Source of the DNA: Solemya velum gill symbiont
GTDB taxonomy: Bacteria > Pseudomonadota > Gammaproteobacteria > Chromatiales > Chromatiaceae
DNA length: 64,000 nt
Assembly: GCF_000787395.1 (NCBI RefSeq)
Contig: NZ_JRAA01000002.1
Location: 558,001-622,000, forward strand
Reading direction: 5' to 3'
Numbering within the stretch: position 1 is the stretch's first letter; each line of letters begins with the position of its first letter. The notes under the pieces were generated by a model, which was not told where the DNA came from, searched no databases, and saw nothing but the letters and a program-made list of their open reading frames with translations. Positions 43,258 through 52,504 of the stretch are shown here, piece after piece. Position numbers and translations under genes: made by a program.

Positions 43258-44474
43258 GATTTCAACCGGTCGATGCAACACATTGTGCAAATCGCTCAGC
43301 TGGTGTTTCAAAGTCTAGCGTTTGTCTCGGCCGTTCATTCAGTCGTCTTGCCACAGCATTTAGTTTAGCTTGAGACACATCTGATAGGTCCATCCCTTTC
43401 GGGAAGTACTGCCTTAGCAGCCCATTGGTATTCTCATTCGATCCGCGCTGCCAGGGATTGTGAGGGTCACAGAAGTAGACCTTGATATCCGTGGCCAGTG
43501 TAAAGCGTTTATGATCAGCCATCTCCTTGCCACGATCCCATGTCAGCGACTTGTAGAGTTCCCTCGGCAACTTGTGCGCATGCTTGATCAGCGCATTGAT
43601 GACGGTCTCGGTCTCCTTGCTGTTGGTCTTCACCAGCATGACGTACCTGGTATGGCGCTCTACCAGTGTCGCAATCTGGCTGTTGTTGCTGCCCATCAGC
43701 AAGTCACCTTCCCAGTGACCCGGGACAGCACGGTCTTCCACTGAGGCAGGCCGTTCACGGATTGAGACCGTATTGGTGATCCTGCCGTGATTCTCCGTTT
43801 TCTGCGTATGATGGCGTGAACGGCGCATTCCACGTGTTCGCCTAAGATGCTGTAATAGCTCTTTTTTCAAGGCGCCACGCGCCTGGATAAAGAGGCTCTT
43901 GTAGATCGTTTCGTGTGACACCTGTTGTTTCTCTTCTTCCGGATGTTGCCGTTTTAGCCAACCCGCGATTTGTACAGGTGACCACTCCAGTTGGAGCTTC
44001 CTGGCAACGCATCGGGCCAAGGATCGATTCTCTACCAGTTTACAGATTTTAGGACGTTGTGCTCGATCCCAGGCTGCCTGATCAGCTTCACTGGCACGAT
44101 AGTCAGATCGACCACCATTGCGCCTGATTTCACGACTGATGGTTGACGGTGCTCGACCAAGAACAGCTGCAATCATGCGGATTGAATGTCCAGAGGCAAG
44201 GCCACGTGAAATCTCTTCACGTTCTGCCAGTGTCAGTGAACGGGATGATCGTCGTCGAGGTGCAGGACGTATCCCGCCAGTTTCAGCGAGAACACGCCGA
44301 ACGGATGAATGGCCTCTGCCAAAAAGTCTGGCAATCGTGTGCAGGGACTCGCCTTGTTGCCAGCGGTCCCACATCAGGGCTTTTTGTGCTTCGGTGTAAT
44401 AGATTCTTGGTCGTTGTTTCATGGCTAACATCTCCTCCCTTTGAGATTAGATGTTGCACTGACCGATTGAAATC
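43258..44474 (-). mobile_element. Second type of IS30-family element, inside a palindromic repeat
   Basis: The ends are GATTTCAACCGGTC (left) and GATTTCAATCGGTC (complement of right), each leading into a TGCAACA segment. The two bases GC are repeated on each side (43256-43257, 44475-44476). Removing the 1217 bp and one GC restores a continuous palindrome. Because the target is itself palindromic, the exact boundary could shift by a few bases. Confidence 0.85.
43262..44422 (-). CDS. IS30-family transposase, second type
   Basis: A 386-residue transposase, longer than the other one in this window because of an additional N-terminal helix-turn-helix. It has TEAQKALMWDRWQQGESLHT plus a second LAEREEISRGLASGHSIRMI...APSTISREIRRNGG. 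The DDE core is intact: GHWEGDLLMG, LTWDRGKEMADH and RGSNENTNGLLRQYFPKG. The ATG at 44422 is used; the frame extends three codons further. The C-terminal ...LDFETPAERFAQCV is the family ending. Confidence 0.95.
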   Translation of the reverse strand: MKQRPRIYYTEAQKALMWDRWQQGESLHTIARLFGRGHSSVRRVLAETGGIRPAPRRRSSRSLTLAEREEISRGLASGHSIRMIAAVLGRAPSTISREIRRNGGRSDYRASEADQAAWDRAQRPKICKLVENRSLARCVARKLQLEWSPVQIAGWLKRQHPEEEKQQVSHETIYKSLFIQARGALKKELLQHLRRTRGMRRSRHHTQKTENHGRITNTVSIRERPASVEDRAVPGHWEGDLLMGSNNSQIATLVERHTRYVMLVKTNSKETETVINALIKHAHKLPRELYKSLTWDRGKEMADHKRFTLATDIKVYFCDPHNPWQRGSNENTNGLLRQYFPKGMDLSDVSQAKLNAVARRLNERPRQTLDFETPAERFAQCVASTG

Positions 44475-44494
44475 GCAGCCGAAAGCAGTCGTTC
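44475..44494. repeat. Palindromic repeat, copy 3, right half
   Basis: GCAGCCGAAAGCAGTCGTTC, the complement-like partner of 43238-43257. Confidence 0.85.
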
Positions 44495-44799
44495 AACTTG
44501 TCGACTGACCTATTACTCTCTTAAGAGTGAAGTGTGAACTGAACGGTGGCGGATTAATAGCCAAACCGACTGTGAAAGATTTTGCACCGAGTGGTAACTC
44601 AGACAAACAAAAAGCCTAGCCATTTCTAGCTAAGCCTTTGATTTATATTCTGGACCGTGAAGGATGATTCGCTTCCGCTCATGCTGCGAGCCTGCGGCGC
44701 TTGTCGAACGCGTCCATTTTGATTATCGAAGGTTCAAATCCTTCCGGCGAAGGTCCATATGAAAAAAGCCCGACTATCGTCGAGCTTTTTTGCGAATTA
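44495..44799. other. Gap with hairpins and tRNA-derived debris
   Basis: No gene is seen. An inverted repeat AAAAAGCCTAGC / AGCTAAGCCTTT lies at 44609-44640. At 44654-44757 the ends TGGACCGTGAAGGAT and ATCCTTCCGGCGAAGGTCCA are inverted and contain a T-arm-like GAAGGTTCAAATCCTTC, which looks like a rearranged tRNA 3' end. A bidirectional terminator lies at 44761-44793 (AAAAAGCCCGAC-TATC-GTCGAGCTTTTTT). Confidence 0.6.
44761..44793. terminator. Bidirectional terminator beside the tRNA-Lys remnant
   Basis: AAAAAGCCCGAC-TATC-GTCGAGCTTTTTT, with A and T runs on both sides. On the minus strand it follows the tRNA-Lys 3' end as a natural tRNA terminator would. Confidence 0.8.
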
Positions 44800-44844
44800 T
44801 GGTGGGCCGTGAAGGATTCGAACCTTCGACCAACTGATTAAAAG
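44800..44844 (-). pseudogene. 3' half of a tRNA-Lys gene
   Basis: On the minus strand the sequence CTTTTAATCAGTTGGTC continues as a complete T arm (GAAGGTTCGAATCCTTC) and acceptor strand ACGGCCCACCA. This is tRNA-Lys(TTT) from the anticodon loop to the CCA end. The bases upstream (GGCAA and beyond) do not pair with the anticodon stem and show no D arm, so the 5' half is missing. Such 3' halves are typical integration scars. Confidence 0.8.
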
Positions 44845-44974
44845 TTGCCCATCATATTTATAACTAATTGTTTTTATTTAATTTAATTGCGTGTCGTCCG
44901 TTGCTAATTACACCACAATGCATAACCGTGCAGGACCGATCCCGGCAGTAGCAGCAAGACTTTTACTTGTTCTC

Positions 44975-45010
44975 GATTGACCGCTTCCGACCCAAAGCGG
45001 TCATTTATAA
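44975..45010. repeat. Palindromic repeat, copy 4
   Basis: GATTGACCGCTTCCGACCC followed by AAAGCGGTCATTTATAAG. Confidence 0.85.
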
Positions 45011-45012
45011 GA

Positions 45013-45041
45013 ATAAAAACGGGACCCGAAGGTCCCGTTTA
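45013..45041 (-). terminator. Porin B terminator
   Basis: On the minus strand AAACGGGACC-TTCG-GGTCCCGTTTTTATTC, the same hairpin that ends porin A. Confidence 0.93.
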
Positions 45042-45066
45042 TCGATCTGACAATTTCTAAAATGAA

Positions 45067-46164
45067 TTAGAATTTGTGGATCATACCGACAGAGATAGTG
45101 TCTGTATCAATAGTTTCTTCAGAAGGAATGAAGTTATTGTTGTCTGTATATTCCTTACTGGAGTACACAACATAGGCTTGGGTACGCTTGCTGAAGCTAT
45201 GGAATCCACCAACACCCCATCCAGTTTGCTCTCTGTCATCATCACCACCATTATTTTCATGATGACCGTAAGTGGCTTTCAAAGCATTGTTACCCATGGT
45301 GTATGTTGCACTGACTGCCCATGTCTCGCCATCAGTACAAGGAGAGCCGATGTCACATGAATTGTGTCCACTTGGTGCAGAGAAATCATTAACATTCAAT
45401 ACTGTTGCGCCATCACTCATGTCTTCATATATGGCTGCAATCTTCAGGTTATTCATAGTATAAGATGCACTAAGCCCCCACCACGTTGGATTATCACCAG
45501 AGGCATCCCACCACATTGGATCATCACCAGAGGCATTGGCAGTCTGGTAACTAGCACCAAGATAGAGTCCGTTTGCACTGTAGATCAGGCCCGCAGAAAT
45601 AGTGTCAGCCAGACCGTCGTTGCCACCTGAGCCTTCGCCAGGAACGATAGCAACCGCAGCTGTCAGACCATTCATGGACGGGCTGACATACGCGATAGCA
45701 TTTGAAACAGAGCCTTGGTTAGAGATGTTAGCCAAGCTTGAGGTATCAGCAGCAGTATCGCCCATGTTCTCAATGCCTGAACCCATCATCGCCACCTTGT
45801 ATGGAGTATATTGACGACCGACAGTAAAGGTACCCCAGTCACCGGCCAAGCCGAGGTAGGATTGACGAGTGCTCGAGGCCCATGCACCGCCGTCAGCAAA
45901 ATCATAACCGGATTCTGCCAACCAGATCGCTTTCATGCCGTTGCCGAGGTCTTCGCTACCCTTGAAACCGATGCGACTACCGCGACTGTTAACTTCCCAC
46001 TGGTCCTTCATGTTCGAACTGATGTCATACCAAAAAGGTGAGCTCACATCCATATCGACTGAGTCAATAGAGACATGAACCTGACCATAGATAGTGACTC
46101 CAGCATTTGCTGCTGGTGCAGCGATTGCTGCTGCAACTGCTGCAGCGATAATTGCTTTTTTCAT
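45067..46164 (-). CDS. Gram-negative general porin, paralogue B
   Basis: A 365-residue outer-membrane porin. The signal peptide MKKAIIAAAVAAAIAAPAANA precedes GVTIYGQVHVSIDSVD, and the family motifs RIGFKGSEDLGNGM and NAIAYVSPSMNGL follow. The C-terminus is GMIHKF. It is about 50 residues longer than porin A. An internal 10-residue tandem duplication (SGDDPMWWDA / SGDNPTWWGL, DNA 45476-45537) lies in a likely surface loop. Divergent promoter region of about 400 bp upstream. It is the minus-strand counterpart of the porin at 29.2 kb, with an identical terminator. Confidence 0.93.
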   Translation of the reverse strand: MKKAIIAAAVAAAIAAPAANAGVTIYGQVHVSIDSVDMDVSSPFWYDISSNMKDQWEVNSRGSRIGFKGSEDLGNGMKAIWLAESGYDFADGGAWASSTRQSYLGLAGDWGTFTVGRQYTPYKVAMMGSGIENMGDTAADTSSLANISNQGSVSNAIAYVSPSMNGLTAAVAIVPGEGSGGNDGLADTISAGLIYSANGLYLGASYQTANASGDDPMWWDASGDNPTWWGLSASYTMNNLKIAAIYEDMSDGATVLNVNDFSAPSGHNSCDIGSPCTDGETWAVSATYTMGNNALKATYGHHENNGGDDDREQTGWGVGGFHSFSKRTQAYVVYSSKEYTDNNNFIPSEETIDTDTISVGMIHKF

Positions 46165-46571
46165 GAGATATCCCCTGTGATTCTCAAAGTTAAGTTGTAA
46201 GTATTAACACAAACAGAAAAGCCTGTATCAATGTGACAAGGTTAAACGGCATTTCCAGTTAATGCAATAAAAATACACTGCTTAATTGTTGCAATTTTAC
46301 CACATCAACCCGTCAGAATTTTACTTCCACGTAGAAGATTACCCATGATTACTCAATGACCGCTTCTGGCCGCAAGCAGTCATTCAGGACAATTCATTTG
46401 TATCTGCCAATAACTTGGCACTATCACCCGCTATTTACGCCACCAGTCTACGGAGAGCGATAGACTCGTTGGTGTAATAGCCATGTTTCACTCTCGGATT
46501 CCCACCTAACAGCAATGATAGTTTATGAGCAATATAGGTATTCTCTGGATATTTCCGGAAGCTATCAGAAT
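46165..46571. other. Gap upstream of porin B
   Basis: This 407-bp stretch holds the porin upstream region, one palindromic repeat copy (46354-46386) and an imperfect inverted repeat CACCAGTCTACGG...TAGACTCGTTGGTG (about 46440-46475). No gene is seen. Confidence 0.55.
46354..46386. repeat. Palindromic repeat, copy 5
   Basis: CAATGACCGCTTCTGGCCG followed by CAAGCAGTCATTCAGG. Confidence 0.85.
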
Positions 46572-47438
46572 CTACTCAATGTTCTGAATCTGCTCACGCA
46601 TCTGCTCTATCAGAACCTTAAGCTCAACAGCAACTGCGGTCATCTCCTTGTCGGATGATTTTGAAGCCAGGGTGTTTGCCTCGCGGTTGAGTTCTTGCAT
46701 GAGAAAATCGAGACGACGCCCGATTGGTTTACCCGTGGTAAGTACGCGGTCAATTTCATCGAGATGTGTCAGCAGACGATCCATCTCCTCGTCGACATCC
46801 AGCTTCTGTGCCGCAATGACAATCTCCTGTTCTACGCGTTCGCTATCTACCTCTTCCATGATCTCTGCAAGCCTGTCATGCAATTTTGTACGCAACGCCT
46901 CAATCACCACCGGCATGCGCTCGCGTGCCAGTTGAACCTGCTGACGACAGCCAGCAGTGCGCTCGGTGATCATCTGCGCAAGCTTTCCACCCTCACGTTC
47001 ACGCGTCTCTACCAGCTGCGTCAATGTCTCGTCCAGCAGTGACATGACCTCCTGTTGTAACTGCTCGGGATCACGACTTGGTGGCACAACAACACCCGGC
47101 CAACGCAGGATATCGATTGAAGTGGGCGACTTGCTATCGGAAATGTGGATCGAGATCTGGTGCAGGGCCTTCTTCATCTGAACGAGTAACTCCTCGTTGA
47201 GATTGATGCCTTGCGCATTACTCTCGGACGCCTTGAAACGCAGTATCGCTTCAATTTTTCCACGGTTGAGTCTTTTATTGACCTGTTCACGCACACTGGT
47301 TTCGAACGCACGCAGTTCATCCGGCATTCGAATGAAGAGTTCGAGATAGCGATGGTTAACAGAGCGAATCTCCCACACCAGTTCACCGGCATCGGCCTGT
47401 CTCTCACCCCTGGCGAAAGCTGTCATACTCTTAGTCAT
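46572..47438 (-). CDS. yicC: YicC family endoribonuclease-like protein
   Basis: A 288-residue protein of the YicC/YloC family, recently linked to RNA cleavage. The N-terminus MTKSMTAFARGERQ and EIRSVNHRYLELFIRMPDELR are family hallmarks, as is the C-terminal block DEEMDRLLTHLDEIDRVL followed by GRRLDFLMQELNREANTLASKS. The ATG at 47438 starts the conserved sequence; the frame extends 30 codons further without support. Divergent from rph, the standard gammaproteobacterial arrangement. Confidence 0.95.
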   Translation of the reverse strand: MTKSMTAFARGERQADAGELVWEIRSVNHRYLELFIRMPDELRAFETSVREQVNKRLNRGKIEAILRFKASESNAQGINLNEELLVQMKKALHQISIHISDSKSPTSIDILRWPGVVVPPSRDPEQLQQEVMSLLDETLTQLVETREREGGKLAQMITERTAGCRQQVQLARERMPVVIEALRTKLHDRLAEIMEEVDSERVEQEIVIAAQKLDVDEEMDRLLTHLDEIDRVLTTGKPIGRRLDFLMQELNREANTLASKSSDKEMTAVAVELKVLIEQMREQIQNIE

Positions 47439-47550
47439 GCGAGAGGAACTCCTTATTGTGTTTTCGCCTGATTCTAATTGGCGTTTTGTCTCACCTATGA
47501 TAGTTTGACCCGCAACAAGTTTCAGCAACTAATTGAATAAGGATTCAGAC

Positions 47551-48276
47551 ATGACAAGACCCAGCGGCCGCAACCCGGACGAGATGCGCCATATCAGCTT
47601 CGAACGCAACTTCACCATGCATGCAGAAGGCTCTGTGCTGGTCTCCTTCGGTGACACCCGGGTGCTGTGTAATGCGACAGTCGAATCACGTGTTCCACGC
47701 TGGATGAAAGCACAGGATAAAAAAGGCGGATGGGTGACTGCCGAATACGGCATGCTGCCGCGTTCAACCAACATGCGTATGGGGCGTGAGGCCGCTCGTG
47801 GCAAGCAAGGCGGCCGTACCATGGAGATCCAGCGATTGATCGGACGCTCTCTGCGCGCAGCAGTTGATCTTGAAAAACTCGATGGCTTCACCATTACGGT
47901 CGATTGTGATGTCATACAGGCTGATGGCGGCACCCGTACTGCCTCGATTTCCGGTGGGTGGGTTGCCCTGCATGATGCGATCCAGTCACTAATCGTCGAT
48001 GGCCGAATTAATGCCGACCCCATGCTCGACCCTGTCGCATCAGTTTCGGTTGGTATATTTGATGGCACACCGGTACTCGACCTGGATTATGCAGAGGATT
48101 CCAATGCCGAAACCGATATGAATGTCGTCACCAACAGTAAGCAGGGATTGATCGAGATTCAGGGCACTGCTGAAGCCGCACCGTTCAGTGACACGGAACT
48201 GCAGGCGATGATGCAGTTGGCGCACAAGGGAATTGGTGAAATCCTCGAGGCGCAGGCAAACGCAATTGGTGATTGA
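47551..48276 (+). CDS. rph: Ribonuclease PH
   Basis: A phosphorolytic 3'-5' exoribonuclease that trims tRNA 3' ends. The 241-residue protein shows [19 protein letters not shown], the arginine-rich [33 protein letters not shown], the phosphate-site motif [16 protein letters not shown] and [17 protein letters not shown]. The ATG at 47551 has AAGGA eight bases upstream and starts the conserved region; an upstream TTG at 47533 is less likely. Confidence 0.97.
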   Translation: MTRPSGRNPDEMRHISFERNFTMHAEGSVLVSFGDTRVLCNATVESRVPRWMKAQDKKGGWVTAEYGMLPRSTNMRMGREAARGKQGGRTMEIQRLIGRSLRAAVDLEKLDGFTITVDCDVIQADGGTRTASISGGWVALHDAIQSLIVDGRINADPMLDPVASVSVGIFDGTPVLDLDYAEDSNAETDMNVVTNSKQGLIEIQGTAEAAPFSDTELQAMMQLAHKGIGEILEAQANAIGD

Positions 48277-48295
48277 TATTGCGTGTAGTGGGTTC

Positions 48296-48321
48296 TGATG
48301 GACCCCGGGCAAAGCCCGGGG
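48296..48321. repeat. GC-rich palindromic repeat, copy 2
   Basis: TGATGGACCCCGGGC, AAA, GCCCGGGG. It lies between the convergent rph and pssA genes and may also act as a transcription end hairpin, although no T-run follows. Compare 19391-19417. Confidence 0.6.
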
Positions 48322-48333
48322 CTCCTGCACTTG

Positions 48334-49068
48334 CTAACCTTTACGCAGGCGCCGCTTGCGTGCCAGGGTTGTTACCACACCTGACAGGGAATAAAGAAGG
48401 AAAAGCAGAAACAGGACGGTTGCCGGCTGTACCAGCACCACGGCAATACCAAAAGCGATCGCTGCGAGCACCATAAAAGGAATCCTGCCACGCATGTTGA
48501 TCTCCTTGAAGCTGTAGTAACGCAGCCTGGTGACCATCGCGATGCCTGCAAAAATTGTCAGAATTGCAGAAACAATCGACACATCTGCCGGGCTGACTTC
48601 GTAGTGCTCCATCATCCATACCCAACCGGCCGTAACTGCCGCAGCAGAGGGGCTTGGCAGACCAATGAACCAGCTTTTATCTGTGCTGCCGGCCTGAGTG
48701 TTGAATCGTGCCAGGCGCAGTGCTGCCGCGGCGACATAAACAAAAGCGGCAAACCAGCCAAACTTGCCGAGTGGCTGCAACGCCCACAGGTAGACCACCA
48801 GTCCGGGAGCAAGACCAAAGGCGATCATGTCCGAAAGCGAGTCATACTCGGCACCAAAGTCTGTCTGGGTGTGCGTCATACGTGCAACCCGTCCATCGAG
48901 CCCATCAAGAATCATGGCAGCAAATATTGCCACTGCTGCATGTTCAAAGCGTCCGTCTACGGCTGACAATATTGCATAGAAGCCGCTGAACAGGGCTGCA
49001 GTTGTAAACAGGTTGGGCAGCAGGTAGATGCCGCGTCCCGGGTTTGGATGTGGGTCTTGTTCGTTCAT
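48334..49068 (-). CDS. pssA: CDP-diacylglycerol-serine O-phosphatidyltransferase
   Basis: A membrane CDP-alcohol phosphotransferase making phosphatidylserine for phosphatidylethanolamine synthesis. The 244 residues contain the catalytic motif across DGLDGRVARMTHTQTDFGAEYDSLSD (DG-x2-GR-x8-G-x3-D-x3-D pattern) and about seven membrane segments. The opening GIYLLPNLFTTAALFSGFYA is typical of the Bacillus-type/integral PssA found in many proteobacteria. The C-terminus is basic (ARKRRLRKG). It lies downstream of ilvC on the same strand, but a terminator separates them. Confidence 0.93.
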   Translation of the reverse strand: MNEQDPHPNPGRGIYLLPNLFTTAALFSGFYAILSAVDGRFEHAAVAIFAAMILDGLDGRVARMTHTQTDFGAEYDSLSDMIAFGLAPGLVVYLWALQPLGKFGWFAAFVYVAAAALRLARFNTQAGSTDKSWFIGLPSPSAAAVTAGWVWMMEHYEVSPADVSIVSAILTIFAGIAMVTRLRYYSFKEINMRGRIPFMVLAAIAFGIAVVLVQPATVLFLLFLLYSLSGVVTTLARKRRLRKG

Positions 49069-49126
49069 AGGCTGAGTATATCCGCTTCCTTTGCGTAAGA
49101 CATCCGGTAATCATTCCTTCATAAAA

Positions 49127-49158
49127 AGAAAACGCCGGTCATTGACCGGCGTTTTTGC
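49127..49158 (-). terminator. Terminator after ilvC
   Basis: On the minus strand AACGCCGGTCA-A-TGACCGGCGTT followed by TTCTTTT. It lies about 25 bp past the ilvC stop. Confidence 0.88.
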
Positions 49159-49177
49159 ATGCATCAGATAAAGTCGA

Positions 49178-50203
<1,026 letters not shown>

Positions 50204-50234
50204 TTAACCTTGTAGTGTTTTCTAAAATTGTAAA

Positions 50235-50726
50235 TCAGAGCGTGAGTGCTTTTGGTCCGCGCGAAATGCCACTTGCACCCGTACGTACCACTTCAATAAT
50301 CAGCTCTTCCGGAATTGCGCGTACGAATGAGTCCAGCTTGGACGAATCACCCGTCATCTCGACAACATAACTGGTGTCTGTGACATCAATAATCTTGCCG
50401 CGAAAAATATCACTGAGACGCTTGATCTCCTCACGCATGCCCATTTCGGCACGCACCTTGATCATCATCATCTCGCGTTCGATGTGAATGCCTTCAGAGA
50501 GATCAACCAGCTTGACCACGTCAACCAGCTTGTTGAGCTGCTTGGTGATCTGCTCGATAACGCGCTCGTCACCGATAGTCACCAGTGTCATACGTGACAG
50601 GGTCTGATCCTCTGTCGGTGCAACACTGAGAGACTCGATGTTATAGCCGCGTGCGGTAAAAAGACCGGCAACGCGTGAAAGTGCACCAGCCTCGTTTTCC
50701 ATCAGGATAGAAATTATGTGTCTCAT
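50235..50726 (-). CDS. ilvH: Acetolactate synthase small (regulatory) subunit
   Basis: A 163-residue ACT-domain subunit giving valine feedback control and full activity to the large subunit. It opens with the ACT signature RHIISILMENEAGALSRVAGLFTARGYNIESLSVAPTEDQ, and a C-terminal regulatory domain follows. The start ATG overlaps the ilvI stop by one base (TGATG), which couples their translation. Confidence 0.96.
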   Translation of the reverse strand: MRHIISILMENEAGALSRVAGLFTARGYNIESLSVAPTEDQTLSRMTLVTIGDERVIEQITKQLNKLVDVVKLVDLSEGIHIEREMMMIKVRAEMGMREEIKRLSDIFRGKIIDVTDTSYVVEMTGDSSKLDSFVRAIPEELIIEVVRTGASGISRGPKALTL

Positions 50727-52456
50727 CAGGCCAGCTCCCTCTCGGTTGCCTGTTGTGGCGACAGGTGCATCTGGTGATGCCCCTTGCCCGCCTCAATCAT
50801 CGGGTAAACATTTTCCGATGGATCAACAACAACATCAATGAAAACCAGTTCATCCTTGCGGCTAAACGCCTCTTCGAAGCCTGCGGCAAGTTCGCCCGGC
50901 TTGTCGATACGCATACCGACATGGCCAAAACTCTCTGCGAGTTCGACGAAATCAGGTAGTGCATCAACATAGGAGTGGGAGTAACGACCCTCGTAGAACA
51001 TCTCCTGCCACTGGCGAACCATGCCCATGTAGCCGTTGTTCAGCAGGATGATCTTGAGCGGCAAATTGTACTGCTTACAGGTTGCCAGCTCCTGGATACA
51101 CATGAGGATACTAGCCTCGCCGGTAATACAGGCAACAGTCGCATCTGGATGCGCCATCTGTACACCGATTGCTGCAGGCAGGCCAAAGCCCATGGTGCCG
51201 AGGCCACCTGAATTGACCCAGCGACGTGGCTTGTCAAATGGATAATACTGGGCTGCGAACATCTGGTGCTGTCCGACATCGGAAGTCAGGTAGAGACCGC
51301 CGTCAGTTACCTTGTGAAGGGTATCTACTGCAAATTGCGGTTTGATGACCTCGTCGCTCTTCGGATATTCAAGACACTTGACTGCACGCCAGCTTTCAAT
51401 CTGCTTCCACCATGCGTCCAGCGCATCAGCATCAGCCAGTATTTCTCTCTCAGTGAGAATACGCAGCATGTCATTCAGGACACTCTTGACCTGCCCGACA
51501 ATTGGAATATCGATGCGAACATTTTTTGAGATGGATGCAGGATCGACATCAATATGAATGATTTTCGCATGCGGACAGAATTCGGCAATCTTGCCGGTAA
51601 CACGATCATCGAAACGCGCGCCAATGGCTACCAGCACGTCTGTCTCGTGCATCGCCATGTTCGCCTCGTAGGTACCGTGCATGCCGAGCATACCGATATT
51701 TTGGTTGTCGGTACCCGGATAGGCACCCAGACCCATCAGGGTATTGGTGATCGGGAAACCGGTTTTCTGAACAAGTTCTGTCAACTCGGCGCTCGCGTCA
51801 CCGATGACAACACCACCGCCAGAATAAATTACCGGGCGCTTGGCACCCATCATCAGCTCGACAGCCTTCTTGATCTGTCCCAGATGGCCCTTCTCTACCG
51901 GGCTGTAGGAGCGCATTTTGACCTTTGATGGGTACTCGTAGGGCACCTTGATATTGGGATCAGTGACATCCTTGGGGATATCGACCACAACCGGGCCCGG
52001 GCGTCCTGTATTGGCAATGTGGAACGCCTTTTTCATTGTCTCGGCAAGATCCTCGACACGCTTGACGAGAAAATTATGCTTCACGCATGGACGTGTAATA
52101 CCAATGGTATCAACTTCCTGGAAAGCATCCGAACCAATCAACGGCGATGGCACCTGTCCGGTAATGACGACCATTGGAATTGAGTCGAGATGTGCGGTTG
52201 CGATGCCTGTGACAGCATTGGTCGCTCCCGGTCCTGACGTGACCAGCACGACGCCAGGCTTACCTGTTGCACGTGCATAACCGTCAGCAGCATGGGTTGC
52301 ACCCTGTTCGTGACGTACCAGCACATGACGCACGTCCTCCTGCTGGAAAATGGCATCGTAAATATGCAGTACGGACCCGCCAGGGTAACCGAAAACATGC
52401 TCAACACCTTCGTCTTTCAATGATTGAACGACGATCTGGGCTCCGCTGAGTTCCAC
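50726..52456 (-). CDS. ilvI: Acetolactate synthase large subunit
   Basis: A 576-residue thiamine-diphosphate enzyme making acetolactate and acetohydroxybutyrate. The catalytic glutamate is in VRHEQGATHAADGYARATGKPG. FAD-binding and C-terminal ThDP domains follow, with GGLGTMGFGLPAAIG and the metal-binding segment CITGEASILMCIQEL...LLNNGYMGMVRQWQ. In that segment the usual GDGS appears as GEAS. The start is GTG at 52456 with GGAGG ten bases upstream. A terminator-like hairpin lies in its leader. Confidence 0.95.
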   Translation of the reverse strand: MELSGAQIVVQSLKDEGVEHVFGYPGGSVLHIYDAIFQQEDVRHVLVRHEQGATHAADGYARATGKPGVVLVTSGPGATNAVTGIATAHLDSIPMVVITGQVPSPLIGSDAFQEVDTIGITRPCVKHNFLVKRVEDLAETMKKAFHIANTGRPGPVVVDIPKDVTDPNIKVPYEYPSKVKMRSYSPVEKGHLGQIKKAVELMMGAKRPVIYSGGGVVIGDASAELTELVQKTGFPITNTLMGLGAYPGTDNQNIGMLGMHGTYEANMAMHETDVLVAIGARFDDRVTGKIAEFCPHAKIIHIDVDPASISKNVRIDIPIVGQVKSVLNDMLRILTEREILADADALDAWWKQIESWRAVKCLEYPKSDEVIKPQFAVDTLHKVTDGGLYLTSDVGQHQMFAAQYYPFDKPRRWVNSGGLGTMGFGLPAAIGVQMAHPDATVACITGEASILMCIQELATCKQYNLPLKIILLNNGYMGMVRQWQEMFYEGRYSHSYVDALPDFVELAESFGHVGMRIDKPGELAAGFEEAFSRKDELVFIDVVVDPSENVYPMIEAGKGHHQMHLSPQQATERELA

Positions 52457-52473
52457 TATGTCTGACCCTCCAC

Positions 52474-52504
52474 AAAAATAGCCCCACCTCGCTCAGGTAA
52501 GGCT
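52474..52504 (-). promoter_or_regulatory. Terminator-like hairpin in the ilvI leader (possible attenuator)
   Basis: On the minus strand AGCCTTACCT-GAGCG-AGGTGGGGCT is followed by ATTTTTG, 18 bp before the ilvI GTG. Upstream, TTGACG-N17-TACTTT forms a candidate promoter (about 52525-52560). The ilvI ribosome-binding site follows the T-run directly, so termination here would block the operon. I see no leader peptide rich in Ile, Leu or Val. Confidence 0.55.

Larger units (their letters stand above)
44845..45066. other. Gap between the tRNA-Lys remnant and porin B
   Basis: AT-rich sequence with one palindromic repeat copy (44975-45010) and the porin terminator (45013-45041). No gene is seen. 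Confidence 0.6.

Noticed and set aside
44654-44757. Complete tRNA gene with ends TGGACC/GGTCCA
   Set aside because: No D arm or anticodon stem of normal size fits, and the T arm is not followed by a 7-base acceptor strand plus CCA in the right register.
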